Translations under genes and position numbers: made by a program | Shown: positions 36,131 to 46,297 of the stretch, in pieces | How the letters are laid out: the number at the start of each line of letters is the position of its first letter | Numbering within the stretch: position 1 is the first letter of the stretch | Notes under the pieces: generated by a model | What the model was told of the DNA's origin: nothing | The model's database searches: none | What the model saw: the letters and a program-made list of their open reading frames with translations, nothing else | NCBI GenBank assembly: GCA_013400115.1 | Contig: VXBP01005599.1 | Location: 211,855-275,854 of the forward strand | Length of the DNA: 64,000 nucleotides | Origin: Rhinopomastus cyanomelas | Lineage: Eukaryota > Chordata > Aves > Bucerotiformes > Rhinopomastidae | Reading direction: 5' to 3'

Positions 36131-36605
36131 ATGTCAGGTGCTGGAGTGAGTCCAGAGACAGACTGAGGAGAGGTCTGGCAAACATGCCCTGTGAGCAGTG
36201 ACTGAGGGACATGGGTTATTTAGTCTAGAGAAGAGGAGGCTGAGAGGAGACCTTATTGCTCTCTACAGCTGCCTAAAAGGAGGTTGTAGTGAGGCTGGTG
36301 TTGGTCTCTTCTCCCAAATTACTGATGACAGGATGAGAGGAAATACCCTGAAGTTGTGCCAGGGGAGATTTAGATTGAATCTTAGGAAGATGTTCTTTCC
36401 TGAGAAAAAGAGGGAATGGTTGGGCACTGGAACAGGCTGCCCAAGGAGGTGGTGGAGTCCCGATCCCTGGAGGTGTTTAAACAATGAGTAGCTAGAGCAC
36501 TTGAGGCCATGGTGTAGGTGTTAGGGAGCTGTTGGGATGAGGGCTGGACTTGATGATCCTGGAGGTCCTTGCCAGCCATGATAATTCTGTCATTCTGTGA
36601 TTCCA
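36131..36605 (+). mobile_element. CR1 LINE 3' fragment (local group A)
   Basis: Forward CR1 encoding the C-terminal ORF2 block (G-L-F-S-L-E-K-R-R-L-R-G-D-L-I-A-L-Y near 36206-36262, then S-E-A-G-V-G-L-F-S-Q), with the group A 3' UTR ('cacttgaggccatggtgtag') and a tail ending attctgtcattctgtgat. It meets an inverted CR1 tail-to-tail at about 36605. Confidence 0.93.
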
Positions 36606-36745
36606 TGGAAAGGACCTCTAGAGATCATCAAGTCCAACCCCCCTGCGAAAGGCAGGCCACAAAGGTCTGCAACCAGGCAGGTTCTGAAAGACTCCGGAGC
36701 AGAAGATTTCACAGCCTCTCTGGGCAGTCTGTCTACTACTGTGGA
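36606..36745 (-). mobile_element. CR1 LINE 3' fragment, inverted
   Basis: Minus-strand CR1 3' UTR ('aggacctctagagatcatca', 'agtccaacccccctgc') running to about the 'cagcctctctgggcagtctg' block. It begins directly at the tail of the preceding forward copy, so the two form a tail-to-tail pair. Homology fades after about 36745. Confidence 0.85.
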
Positions 36746-39700
36746 TATTCCTGTCCCTCTGGGTGAGATTTTTGCTGTTTGCCATCCTGCAGCATTTGAG
36801 CAAGATGCATGGGAATGAAGGTCCCTGATGCCTTCAAGGCAGAATATCCCCAGTGAATTCTTGGAACAAACAGGACTCAGCCAAACTGGGAGCAACTGCA
36901 CTAGAAAACATTCCAGAATAGGAGGTGGGACTCCACTGATTGACAGGGATGATATTCCCATGCCTCTCACACCCCAAAACTGCTTCCTAGCTCTACCAAG
37001 ACAAGAGTCCCAAGACATATCTCAAAGTGCTAGAAGTCTTGAGCTTTTTCCATTTTAAATGAGATAAATAAGATTCCCACTTTTCCAGCAACATGGATGC
37101 TGTAGAGCCCTGGTTTTGGTATTGCTTTACTGTTCCGACAAATCTGGTCCCAGTACTTTCTGAATAAGCAACGGAGGTAATAGCATCTCAAAAATGTGTC
37201 TGCAATATTAGTTTAGGCTCATGGCTCCCTGGAAAGACCCAGTGAACTGCAAGCAAAAGCTATCCATCGGCCTATTGCAAGAAAAAGCCATGTATTAGCT
37301 CAGTACAAGCAATCATGTTTCCCTCCAATAGCCACCTCAAGTGACCCTAATAGCTTTCTACTGACTTTCTACTGGAAGAATGACTCTTAGCTTGAAAAAC
37401 TGAGATCTGTCTTCTGGTAGGGGAGGTTCCCTCATACCAGACGATGCTGTGGGCTCCATCAGGAACACTCCAACACTCCTAAACTGGAAAATGTACAACC
37501 AAAATGACCCTGAAACATCCACTTTTGTAACTTTAAGAAAAAAAACTTAGAGCTTCATAAATCAAACTACACCAAAGAAGGGAAGTGGAGGTTGCAGTGT
37601 CTGAAACTGGAGGGTTTAACAAACAGAATGAGCACCTTGGGTTGTGATGCTTGGAGGCAGCTTTATCAGAGTTCAAAAAGTGTCCTGGTGGTGTCTGATA
37701 GTAAGAGCATGGATGACCTAGTAAAGCGTGGGACAGGCATATCTACAGCTGAGCAAACAGGGCTGAATGTACAATGTCTGTCAGGCAGCTCAGGCTCTTT
37801 TCCTCCTGGGGGAAATGCCAGCCATCTGCCATTTCACTGAATGTAGTTAGCATTCAAGATAGTGATGAGAGTGACCTGCAGAGCAGGGAGAGAAACTTGC
37901 CTTTTAGAAGTGACAGTGGAGGATCAGCTACAAATGTCTGATCTGCAATGGCTTATGGCAAGGCTCTAGCATTAACCCCAGAGCTTCTCCTGCCATGCCC
38001 AGGGGAGTCAGCTGCTTAAAAAACAGCCTGCCATAAAGAACCTGTCCAGGAGTGCTCCTCTGGGGGCTTCTGCCTTCTCCTTCCTCCTAGTGATGGGGAC
38101 TGGGCAAGGGGTGGGGCTGCTGCTGGTATCTCACAGAGCCATAGCAAGAGGTGGAGGGATTTCCCATGGTTGGCATCACAGATGGGCAGAGTCAACAGAA
38201 CAAGACTGTCCAGAGAGAAGCAGAAAGGTGTTCCATACACCTGAGGAGAAAGCTGTGGTGTGCCATGGGCCCTTCCACAGGCCCAGCAGAGAGGGACCTT
38301 GGCATGCTGTAAGGCACAAAGGGCAGGGCCACTCAATCCCCCTCTGTCTGACCTCTCTTCTTCCTCAGCAAAATGCACTCTGGCCATAAGTGTCCAAGAT
38401 GGAGCAGGATAGGACTGTGACATGGGAAGGGGTGACCCCACTTTCAGCCACCAGTAACTTTGCTGGTTCTGGCGGTAGGGTCACAACTCTCCCCCTTATA
38501 AGCGTTCAGTAGTTCCTTTGTTCACAGAAATTTGAAAGGAAATCCAGTGCACATTTACAGGCTGCAAGCCCATTAACAAACAGATTCAAAAAGAGGTGAA
38601 CAAGGCTAATCAATATGTCAAGTGCAGGGGAGAGGGAGCCTGAAAGCATTTGCTAATCAGGGGGATGTTGCTGGCCTTATAAATAAGAAGGGTCTCTCTC
38701 TGGTGGGGAGTGGATCCAGGGAGCAATTCGGCACCTTTCATCTCCAGTCACCCCTAAATGCCTCTCTCCAGTAATGAGCCCACTGCTCCCCTTCCTACCC
38801 TAAGTGAAGCAGAACAAGGCGGAGGAGGCAGGCGGAGTTGCTGCTAATGGTGACTTGCCACAGGGATCAATAGACAGGAAGCAAATTAACTGGCTTCCCA
38901 TGGGAAGGGCTTTGCCGTTACATGGGGCGCCAGGGAGTGACACCAAAGAGCATAGTGTTACTGCTTCACAGATACCCACTCGTAATGAACACCCAAGGGA
39001 GCAGGAGAAAGGGGATCCTCCTGCCTGTCCAGGATGCTGCCCTCCCTCACCTCATCCTCCCATTAACATCCAGAGCACTTTGATTTTTCCCTCCTAATGA
39101 ATTCTCTTGCTGCCTCTCTGCCTCTGAGAGGCTGCTTTTGTCAAAAAAAAGGTCTCACATAGATGTCCCTGGGAAGAAGGAAGAGTTCTTGGATCCTAAT
39201 CCCCACAACATTCAGGGTCTTTCACATACATTGGCCTGGAGATCTTTGCCTTAGGATGCCTCTGAGCCCCTCGCTAATAAGCTTCCGGTCTTTCTGCTCT
39301 GGAAATGTGCTTGTAAAAAGAAGCAATGATGTTTTCTCCTAGCCCCGTGGCCATCACAGCACTATGCTGTAACCGTGGGGAGGCGGGTGAGGGAGGGTTC
39401 ATGCAGGGATTCTCTCACTGACATCTTTCTCCTGGACCTGTGGGAGGAGGAACTGCTTCACCAGACAATGAAGCTGGCAAAGCAGGCTCCTTTCCCCTCC
39501 AAGCCTGATGAGTCGATCAGTCTTTGCTTTTTTTGTTAGCACTCCCAGAGACTGAGGTGTCCTTAGGCTTTTCCACTGGCAAGGAGGAGAACATTGCTCC
39601 CATTTACCTGCTTCACAGAGCAACCTCATGGCCATGAGGCTGAGCATCCTCAGCAGAAACCACTGCAGCCTGTTTGGACCATTGCATGACACTGAGCTGC

Positions 39701-40899
39701 CTCAGCTACAGAACTAGAGGAATAGCCCTAATTGTGAAAGGGCTGTCCTGCCTTTGCTCCTTGCATGGAGAGCCTGGCATTAGTACTGGGTTTCTGCATC
39801 TCAGCTGGAGCCAGCAAAGCAGGCAAAAGGGAAATAAGAAGGAATTGCCTGCTAGACTGAGCCTGGCTGGGAAAGGGCAGGAGCTGCACATTGTAGCACC
39901 TGATGGGGATGTTTCAAGCAAAAAGTCTGTGCACAAGAAGTGCTTTAACTGAAACAGGTTTCATTATCTTCAGAGTCATGCAAAGCAGTCCTGGCAGGAG
40001 GGTGAGTGGATCACAAGCACAGCAGCAGTGGAAAGCAGTGGGCTAAGGAGAGCTGTCTTGAGCATGTACAGAAAGCAGGATGACCCTGCTGGAGTGTGAG
40101 TCATGTCTGCAGAGCAACTCCTTATTTAGTACCTCTTCTTCCATGCAGACCTCAGCATAGCAGCTCAATGGTCTGCTGCTGTGACAGCTAAGGACTGGTT
40201 TTCCTAGGGCAGAGAGCCAGAAGGAGGGAGCCTTGAGTTCCTGAAAGCCACTGACAGCCTCTTTGCATGGTGGATGTTGTCTTCAGTCCATGCCAAGTTT
40301 TCCTCTTGGAGCTGACCAAGGACACCTTCATGTTTGAGCTGGCCCAAAGCAGAATACGTAAGATGGATCTGAGCCAAATGAGACTTATGTGGGACAGCCA
40401 AGCTCCCTGGGAAAGCTGGAGAGGTGGTGGGGTGGGGGATTCTGGAGGTGCATCCTAGAGCATGCAAAGGTGGGCATCATGGTCTTGCCACAGGTGGAGA
40501 AGGAGGCAGGATGGAGGCTATCAGCCTGTTCTGTGGCAGGCAGTCCAGGCAGCTTCCTGGCAACAAGCAATCTGAAGGAGAGGGAGTAATCCCCCTGCGG
40601 CATTGCCTGTGCTTGCCGTGGCAATGAAAGTTCTTGCTCTGCTGGGATGAGCAACCCCTCCTCAGCTGCCTGACAGTGTGTGCCCTGACGGTCTGAGCTG
40701 ATGCAGATCCAACAGTGAGTGCAAATCACGTTTAATTTTGCCCTCACATACAAAAGAGAAAATCCCTTTTTTTTCTGCTGCTAGCTGCTTGACTCTTTGC
40801 CCAAACAAGCAGGCAAGATAAAGTGACCCTGAGCATCTCTGCTGAGCCATGGCCAAGTCTGGACTAAGTGAGTGAACCTGCAAACAGAACAGAAAGAAT
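36746..40899. other. Unannotated 4.2-kb stretch
   Basis: No gene or transposon is recognised. Frames of up to about 140 codons on both strands have no domain. Confidence 0.45.
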
Positions 40900-40918
40900 G
40901 GGGGGGGGGGGGGGGGGG
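40900..40918. repeat. G19 homopolymer
   Basis: Nineteen consecutive G residues on the plus strand. Such a run can form a G-quadruplex and its length is error-prone in most sequencing chemistries. Confidence 0.9.
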
Positions 40919-42260
40919 TCTCTGCTTTGGCTGTCCTCCCTCCAAACATTGCTGGCACCTGACCAGCATCCCTCAGGTACCCTTCTTGATGGGGGACTTG
41001 AGGGGCATAAACAGATCCAGCTTTATTGTAGGGGCAGAAAGAAAGAGAGTCGTCATTTGGAGATACCCAAGCACTGAACGAGCAGTACCTTGCTTGCAGG
41101 GTTAAGAACAGCTCTTCTTTCCAGCATTCCTTTTTCCATCCACCGAGGCTACAACTCGTTGCCTCTTCCCTTCTTCCCTCTCTGCTCATGATCGAAGTGC
41201 CCAGTGTGTGGTAATGTTTATGAAGGTAATGCCAATCATCATGCTGTTAACAGCTTCAGAATGATCCTACCTTCCCCCCTGCATCTTCCTCACTGCCTTC
41301 TGCACTCTCTGCATGCCACTCTCTGTCCTTCCCACCTTGTTCCTTATCTACACCTGCCCTCCTCATCTTTCCTCCTATCTGTCCCTGCCATTTAATCTCA
41401 TCCTCCCTCTGCAGCTGAGCAACACCTTTCAAACAGCCTACTGAACGGACTGGCCAAAGGAGCCATTAGCTGGAAGCCAAGCAAAAGCCTGTGATGCTGA
41501 AAACAAAAAGCATGGTGGTGGAGAGCAAAGAGGGAAGAGCCGGGCTGTATTGCACAGTGAAGCCCTCACCATGCAGCCATGCTGCAATAGACTTTTGTGG
41601 AAGGAATACGAGCAGTCCCATTTGCATTCCCAGACGAAGACAAGCTCCAGCCCCATTGCCCTTTACCCCCCACTCCTTCAGCCCCAAGATGAAAAACCTT
41701 CTCATCCATGGGGGTTTCTGCTCTCACTAGGGGCTAGGAGAGAGGGAGGTGCATGAACATGAGGAAAAGTGGTAGAAGAGAAACTAAAGGGGGCAGCAGA
41801 AGCTGTCAAGCTCCTGTTTTTCCAGGCCAGGAATCAGGTGAAAATTAGTGTGTTCGCTCAACAAAAACACATTGTCTGGCTGACATAGCAGGGCCTGGGG
41901 AAATCTCACCTCTTGGTTACTGATAGCAGCAAGGAAACAAAGGTCTGCTACAAGGACAAAGAGTAAGATAGGATTAGGCTCTTTGAGGTGATTAGAATGT
42001 CTAAATGGGGTGACAACTTCTGCTTGGACAGTTCAGCAAGATCTGAACATCATCTGCTCTTCCTCCAGTAGCAAAAAAAGCTCTGCCCTAGCAAAGAGTC
42101 AATGCACCCTCAGATCCACTTAATCTTCCTGTGGCATCCGTGGTCATAGGTTGCCTTTGCTTGGATGGAGTTGTGCATTCAGGACCTATATACTGCAGCT
42201 AGTAAACTACTATAAGTCAAAGTCTGCACATAAGAAAGTGCTCAGGGTTAAAAAAAAAAA
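40919..42260. other. Unannotated stretch with a pyrimidine-rich patch
   Basis: No gene is recognised. The part from about 41270 to 41420 is strongly C/T-rich on the plus strand. An A11 run at 42250-42260 precedes the inverted CR1. Confidence 0.45.
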
Positions 42261-42555
42261 TCACAGGTTGGAAAAGACCCTTAGGATCATAAAGTTCAAC
42301 CACCAACCCTACTCTACCAAGTTCACCCCTTAACCAGATCCCCTAACACCACATCTAAGTGACTATAAAGACCTCTAGAGATGGTGACCCACCCCTTCCC
42401 TGGGCACTTCCCTGTTCCAGTGTCTGACTGCTTTTGCCATGAAAAAACTTTTCCTAATGTCCAGCTTAACCCTCCCCCAGAGCAGCTGGAGATCCTTCCC
42501 TCTGGTTCAATCACTAACGACCTATGAGAAGAGACCAGCACCCATCTCTCTACAG
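42261..42555 (-). mobile_element. CR1 LINE, 3' part of a long inverted copy (local group G)
   Basis: Minus-strand CR1 starting at 42261 ('tcacaggttggaaaagaccc') and running through the inverted 3' UTR and the end of ORF2 to the 'agaagagaccagcaccca' block. It is interrupted at 42556 by foreign sequence and resumes near 42792. The 3' UTR type matches the forward copy at 55295-55786. Confidence 0.92.
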
Positions 42556-42791
42556 CAGGGGTCCTCAAACTTTTTAAACAGGGGGCCGGTTCCCTGTCCC
42601 TCAGACAGCATCAGGGGCTGGTTCCCTGTCCCTCAGACAGTGTCGGGGGGCCAGGCTGTAGTTTGTCCTGACTGGGAGTGGGAGGGAGAGACGAGGAGCC
42701 GCCCGCTTCAGCCTGGCCACACAGTTGGCAGGGAGAAGTCAACTGTGGCTGCTTGGCGGAGGGGGATAAATACCAGCCCCAGCTACTTCAA
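42556..42791 (+). mobile_element. hAT-like (Charlie group) DNA transposon fragment inside CR1
   Basis: The segment begins caggggtcctcaaact, then tttttaaacagggggcc and 'ccctgtccctcagac'. From memory this is the terminal sequence of nonautonomous hAT/Charlie elements, whose ends follow the CAGNGNTCCTCAAA pattern. An internal tandem duplication (unit ggttccctgtccctcagaca, at about 42588 and 42618) is visible. The opposite inverted terminus is absent, and about 85 bases of host CR1 are missing at the site, so it is a truncated or rearranged insertion. No transposase frame is present. The right-hand part (42665-42791) may be element interior or other sequence. Confidence 0.6.
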
Positions 42792-43493
42792 TTACTCTTC
42801 ATAAAATTTATTCTTCAGCCCTTCACTAGCCTCACTGCCCTCCTCTGCCTTTGCTCCAGCACCTCAGTATCTCATTGCATTTAGATACCCAGAACTCAAG
42901 GTGAGGCCTCATTAGTGCCCAGTACAGGGGGTCAATCACCTCCCTAGTCCTGCTAGCCACACTGTTACTAATACAGGCCATTGACTTTCTTGGCCACCTG
43001 TGCACACTGCTGGGTCCTGTTCCTGTGAGTTAGAACATCCAGGTCCCTTTCTGCCAGACAGCTCTCCAACCACACTTTCCCCAGCCTGTAGCGCTGCAGG
43101 GGACTGTTGTGGCTCAAGTGCACAGTTTGTTGAAACTCCTTCCATTAACACTGGCCATCAATCCAGGCTATCTAACTCTCTCTGTAGAGCTTCCCTACCC
43201 TTGTGCAGATCAATACTCCCACCCAGTTTAGTGTTATCTGCAAACTCACTGATGATGCCCTCTGTGTCATTATCAAATAATCAATAAAGATGTTAAACAG
43301 GAGTGGTCCCAACACTGAGTCCTAAGGAACACCACTTGTCCGGTTGCCAGCTGGATTCAACTCCACTGACCACCACTCTTTGGGCCCTTCTGTTCAGCCA
43401 GTGCTTTATCCAGCAGATTGTGTGCTCATCCAAGCCATGAGCAGTCAGCTTTTCCAGCAGAATTCCATGGGGAACAGTGTCAAAGGCTTTTTA
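42792..43493 (-). mobile_element. CR1 LINE, ORF2 part of the long inverted copy
   Basis: Continuation of the minus-strand CR1. Reverse reading gives the C-terminal block, then RT sequence up to the motif A neighbourhood, where 'tttccagcagaattccatgg' and 'ggaacagtgtcaaaggcttt' encode K-A-F-D-T-V-P-H followed by I-L-L-E-K. It is heavily mutated, with no open frame. The whole copy spans about 1.2 kb with the hAT-like insert and ends in the RT domain. Confidence 0.92.
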
Positions 43494-43738
43494 AAATTAG
43501 TGTATTGCTCTTAACCTGTGATGTTCTCTGAAATCCTTTAATATACCTCTGATATAAATGCAAAATAGTCATTGTTTTGAAAAAGTGAAATAATTCTTCT
43601 TCCTCCTTCACACACACCAAAGAGTACGTTCCCATAATCTCTGAAGAGCACAATCTCTAGAGAGGGGCTTGTCTGATGTTTTTATACAGCATAAATAAAC
43701 TCAGTGCCAGGGAGTACACTGTTACACATAGGTACAGA
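43494..43738. other. Unannotated spacer
   Basis: No gene or repeat is recognised. Confidence 0.45.
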
Positions 43739-44116
43739 TCATTAGGGGATGGAAGGACCCTCCAGGGGTCATTGAGTCCCAACTCTGCTGCTTGAGCAAC
43801 CATAGAACCTAGGGCAGGTTACACAGAAATACGTCCAGATGGGTCTGAAAAGTCTCCAGAGAAGGAGACTCCACAGCCTCCCTGGACAGTCTGTTCCAGT
43901 GCTCTGTCACCCTTCCAGTAAACAAGTTTTTTCTCAGGTTGAGATGGAACTTCCTGTGCTCCAACTGATACCCATTATCCTTTGTCCTATCACAGGGTGC
44001 AAGTGAATAGAGGTTGTCCCTTTCTTCTTGATGCCCAGCTCTCATGGATTTATAGCAGTAATTAAATCCCCTCTCCAAGTTGAAAATCCCAGATTTTTCA
44101 TCCCTCCTTGTAAAGC
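43739..44116 (-). mobile_element. CR1 LINE 3' fragment (local group B, inverted)
   Basis: Minus-strand CR1 with the same 3' UTR as 19243-19939 ('ccatagaacctagggcaggt', 'ggttacacagaaatac'). Reverse translation gives H-W-N-R-L-S-R-E-A-V-E-S-P-S-L-E-T and an open C-terminal ORF2 fragment of about 112 codons. Confidence 0.93.
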
Positions 44117-44701
44117 TAGTTCTGCTAATTGAATTTATTCTTGTCAATTAAATGCTGTCCTAGCCAAATGTTCCATCAGAAATGTACCTGATTCTGTTCA
44201 TCTGCTCAACCGCTGCTGACATTCAGAGGATGCATTGGAAATCTGGGCATGTGGCTGGAGGAAATGGTCTTTCCATGGACATACTGTGTGGAATTCTCAT
44301 CTTTGTATGTGCAGAATGACTCCCTGTGTTTTTGTGACAGAAGAACCAGTGACTTTGCAATGCTGAAATGTGCCTGCTGTGGAAGACCCTTACATTTCTT
44401 GGATTTCCTTACTCGTCACATGCAGATTCCTTTGAGGCTTAGAGCTTGTTCTTTACCAGAGCAGATTTTAAAGAGGAAAGAACCAAGGAAAATCTATAGA
44501 TTTCTGTATAACTCTTCTTTATGTACACTGGGCACAACTCTGCAACAGTCAGGCGTATTTTGCACTAACTCAGTGTGTTTTGTAGGTCTGATGGAGAACT
44601 GAGAGCAATAAGTCGCCACAAGCTGTGCCAGGGAAACTGCAGTTTGGAAATTATGAACATTTCCTTCCTGACAGAGTGGTCAGGGAGGAAATCTGAATCA
44701 A
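44117..44701. other. Unannotated 0.6-kb stretch
   Basis: A plus frame of 117 codons (44249-44602) contains a C-A-C-C-G-R motif but no recognised family. I do not call a gene. Confidence 0.4.
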
Positions 44702-44785
44702 AGAATCACAGAGTATCAGGGACTGGAAGGGACCTCAAAAGGTCATCTAGTCCAATCCCTATGCCAGAGCAGGACCAGGCTGCCC
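44702..44785 (-). mobile_element. CR1 3' end, inverted
   Basis: Minus-strand CR1 tail and 3' UTR ('agaatcacagagtatcaggg', 'actggaagggacctcaaaag'), truncated after about 84 bases at the 'cagagcaggacca' block. Confidence 0.88.
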
Positions 44786-44921
44786 TGGAGGGGCTCAAAA
44801 GGTCAGCAGGTGTGGCACTGTGGGACACTGTCCAGTGATTATGGAGGTGTTGAATTGAAGGTTGGACTTGATGATCTTGTTGGTCCTTTCCAACCTTGAT
44901 GGTTCCGTGGTTCTGTGTGAC
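44786..44921 (+). mobile_element. CR1 3' end, forward (different subfamily)
   Basis: Forward CR1 3' UTR ('aggtgtggcactgtgggaca', 'gaaggttggacttgatgatc', 'ctttccaaccttgatgg') with worn tail units (ttccgtgg, ttctgtg). Its truncated 5' side abuts the truncated 5' side of the inverted copy, giving divergent tails. Confidence 0.88.
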
Positions 44922-45102
44922 TGAACTGTTTGTGAGGACACTATTAATTGACCTGGAATTCCTGAATGTAAGAGTTTGTTTTTATATCTGAATGCTAGAA
45001 GAGTCTGTTACGTTACTTGAAGCTCTTCATCCATGTTTCACACCACAGTGGGTCACACAGCTGCTGCAAACCCAATAGGAGCTTTTTGAGCCTTTTGCAT
45101 GG
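44922..45102. other. Short unannotated spacer
   Basis: Nothing is recognised. Confidence 0.4.
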
Positions 45103-45523
45103 CTTCACAGTTCAAGAGGGACAGAGAACTACTGGAGAGAGTCCAGCTCAGAGTCACTAAGATGATCAGCAGGGATGGAGCATCTTCCTTATGAGGAGAG
45201 GCTGAGAGAGCTGGGTCCGTTCAGCCTGGAGAGGAGGAGACTGAGGGGGTGATCTCATGAATGCTTGTAAATGCTTGTAGGGTGAGTGTCAGGAGATGGG
45301 ACCAGGCTCTTCTTCTCAGTGGTGCCCAGTGACAAAACATGGGGCAATGGGAACAGACTGGAACAAAGTACATTCAACCTGAACATAAGGGCAACCAGTT
45401 TCACTGTGAGGGTGACAAAGTCTTGGAACAGTCTGCCCACAGAGGTTGTAGAGACTACTCTGGAGAATTTTCAAATCCATCTGGATGTATTCCTGTGGGA
45501 CCTACTCTAGATGATCCTTTCTG
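45103..45523 (+). mobile_element. Older CR1, left part, interrupted by a younger CR1
   Basis: Forward CR1 encoding F-K-R-D-R-E-L-L-E-R-V-Q, E-E-R-L-R-E-L-G, N-L-N-I-R and V-F-L-W-D-L-L. It is cut within its 3' UTR at 'ctagatgatcctttct'. The missing 3' end resumes at 46224, after the nested element. Confidence 0.92.
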
Positions 45524-46138
45524 TTGGAGAGTAATGTAGGAGAGAGGGATCTGGGAGTTCTGGTGGACAGCAGGATGACTATGAGCCAGCAATGTGCTCT
45601 TGTGGCCAAGAAGGCCAACAGCATCCTGGGGTGGATCAGAAGTGGGGTGGTTAGCAGATCAAGAGAGGTTCTTCTCCCCCTCTACTCTGCCCTGGTGAGA
45701 CCGCATGTGGAGTATTGTGTCCAGTTCTGGGCTCCTCAGTACAAGAGGGATGTGGAGCTGCTGGAGAGAGTCCAGCATATGGCAACGAGGATGATGAAGG
45801 AGGTGGAGCACCTCCCTTATGAGGAGAGGCTGAGGGAGCTGGGTCTCTTTAGCTTGGAGAAGAGGAGACTGAGGGGCGACCTCATTAATGTCTACAAATA
45901 TGTGAGGGGTGGGTGTCAGGAGGATGGCACTGGGCTATTCTCAGTGTCATGTAGTGATAGGACGAGGGGCAGTGGTTGTAAGCTGGAACATAGAAGGTTC
46001 CACATCAACCTGAGAAGGAACTTCTTCACAGTGAGGGTGACAGAGCACTGGAACAGGCTGCCCAGGGTTGTTGTGGAGTCTCCCTCACTGGAGATGTTCA
46101 AGACCCGCCTGGATGTGTTCCTGTGTGACTTGGTCTAG
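45524..46138 (+). pseudogene. CR1 ORF2 C-terminal fragment, open frame
   Basis: This frame encodes the last 204 residues of a CR1 ORF2 protein, beyond the RT palm. In order it carries E-R-D-L-G-V-L-V-D-S-R (about residues 7-17), A-L-V-A-K-K-A-N-S-I-L-G-W-I, S-R-E-V-L-L-P-L-Y-S-A-L-V-R-P-H-V-E-Y, F-W-A-P-Q-Y-K-R-D, E-E-R-L-R-E-L-G-L-F-S-L-E-K-R-R-L-R-G-D, H-W-N-R-L-P, and ends at V-F-L-C-D-L-V. It has no stop or frameshift, unlike most copies here, suggesting recent insertion. It lacks endonuclease and RT catalytic motifs and has no proper start codon, so it is a dead 5'-truncated copy, not a functional gene. Confidence 0.85.
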
Positions 46139-46223
46139 GTGATCCTGGTGTTGCAGGAGGATTGGACTAGATGATCTTTCAAGGTCCTTTCCAAACCGTA
46201 ATGATTCTGTGATTCTATGATTC
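45524..46223 (+). mobile_element. Younger CR1 nested in an older CR1 (local group C)
   Basis: Forward CR1 of 700 bases inserted in the 3' UTR of the CR1 at 45103-46297, same orientation. It is 5'-truncated at E-R-D-L-G-V-L-V-D-S-R-M-T, keeps an open ORF2 C-terminus, and ends with tail units attctgtgattctatgattct. Nesting shows that it is younger than its host. Confidence 0.95.
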
Positions 46224-46297
46224 TCTAGCAGGGAGTTTGGACTAGATGATCTCTATAGAGTTCCTTTCCAAAACCCTAATACTCTATAATTCTATGG
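46224..46297 (+). mobile_element. Older CR1, right part (3' UTR and tail)
   Basis: The sequence 'ctctagcagggagtttggac', 'tagatgatctctatagag' and 'ctttccaaaaccctaatact', with tail units ctataattctatgg, is the missing 3' end of the CR1 broken at 45523. It lies directly after the younger element's own tail. Confidence 0.88.

Noticed and set aside
40662..41189. 175-codon minus-strand frame crossing the G19 run
   Set aside because: The proline run is just the reverse complement of the G homopolymer, and there is no domain.
44249..44602. 117-codon frame with C-x-C-C motif as a zinc-finger exon
   Set aside because: The Cys spacing fits no zinc-finger family I know, and there are no supporting splice sites that I trust.
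44702..44921. Twin-priming inversion of one CR1
   Set aside because: Both halves carry 3' UTR and tail sequence from different subfamilies, whereas twin priming inverts an upstream segment of the same element.
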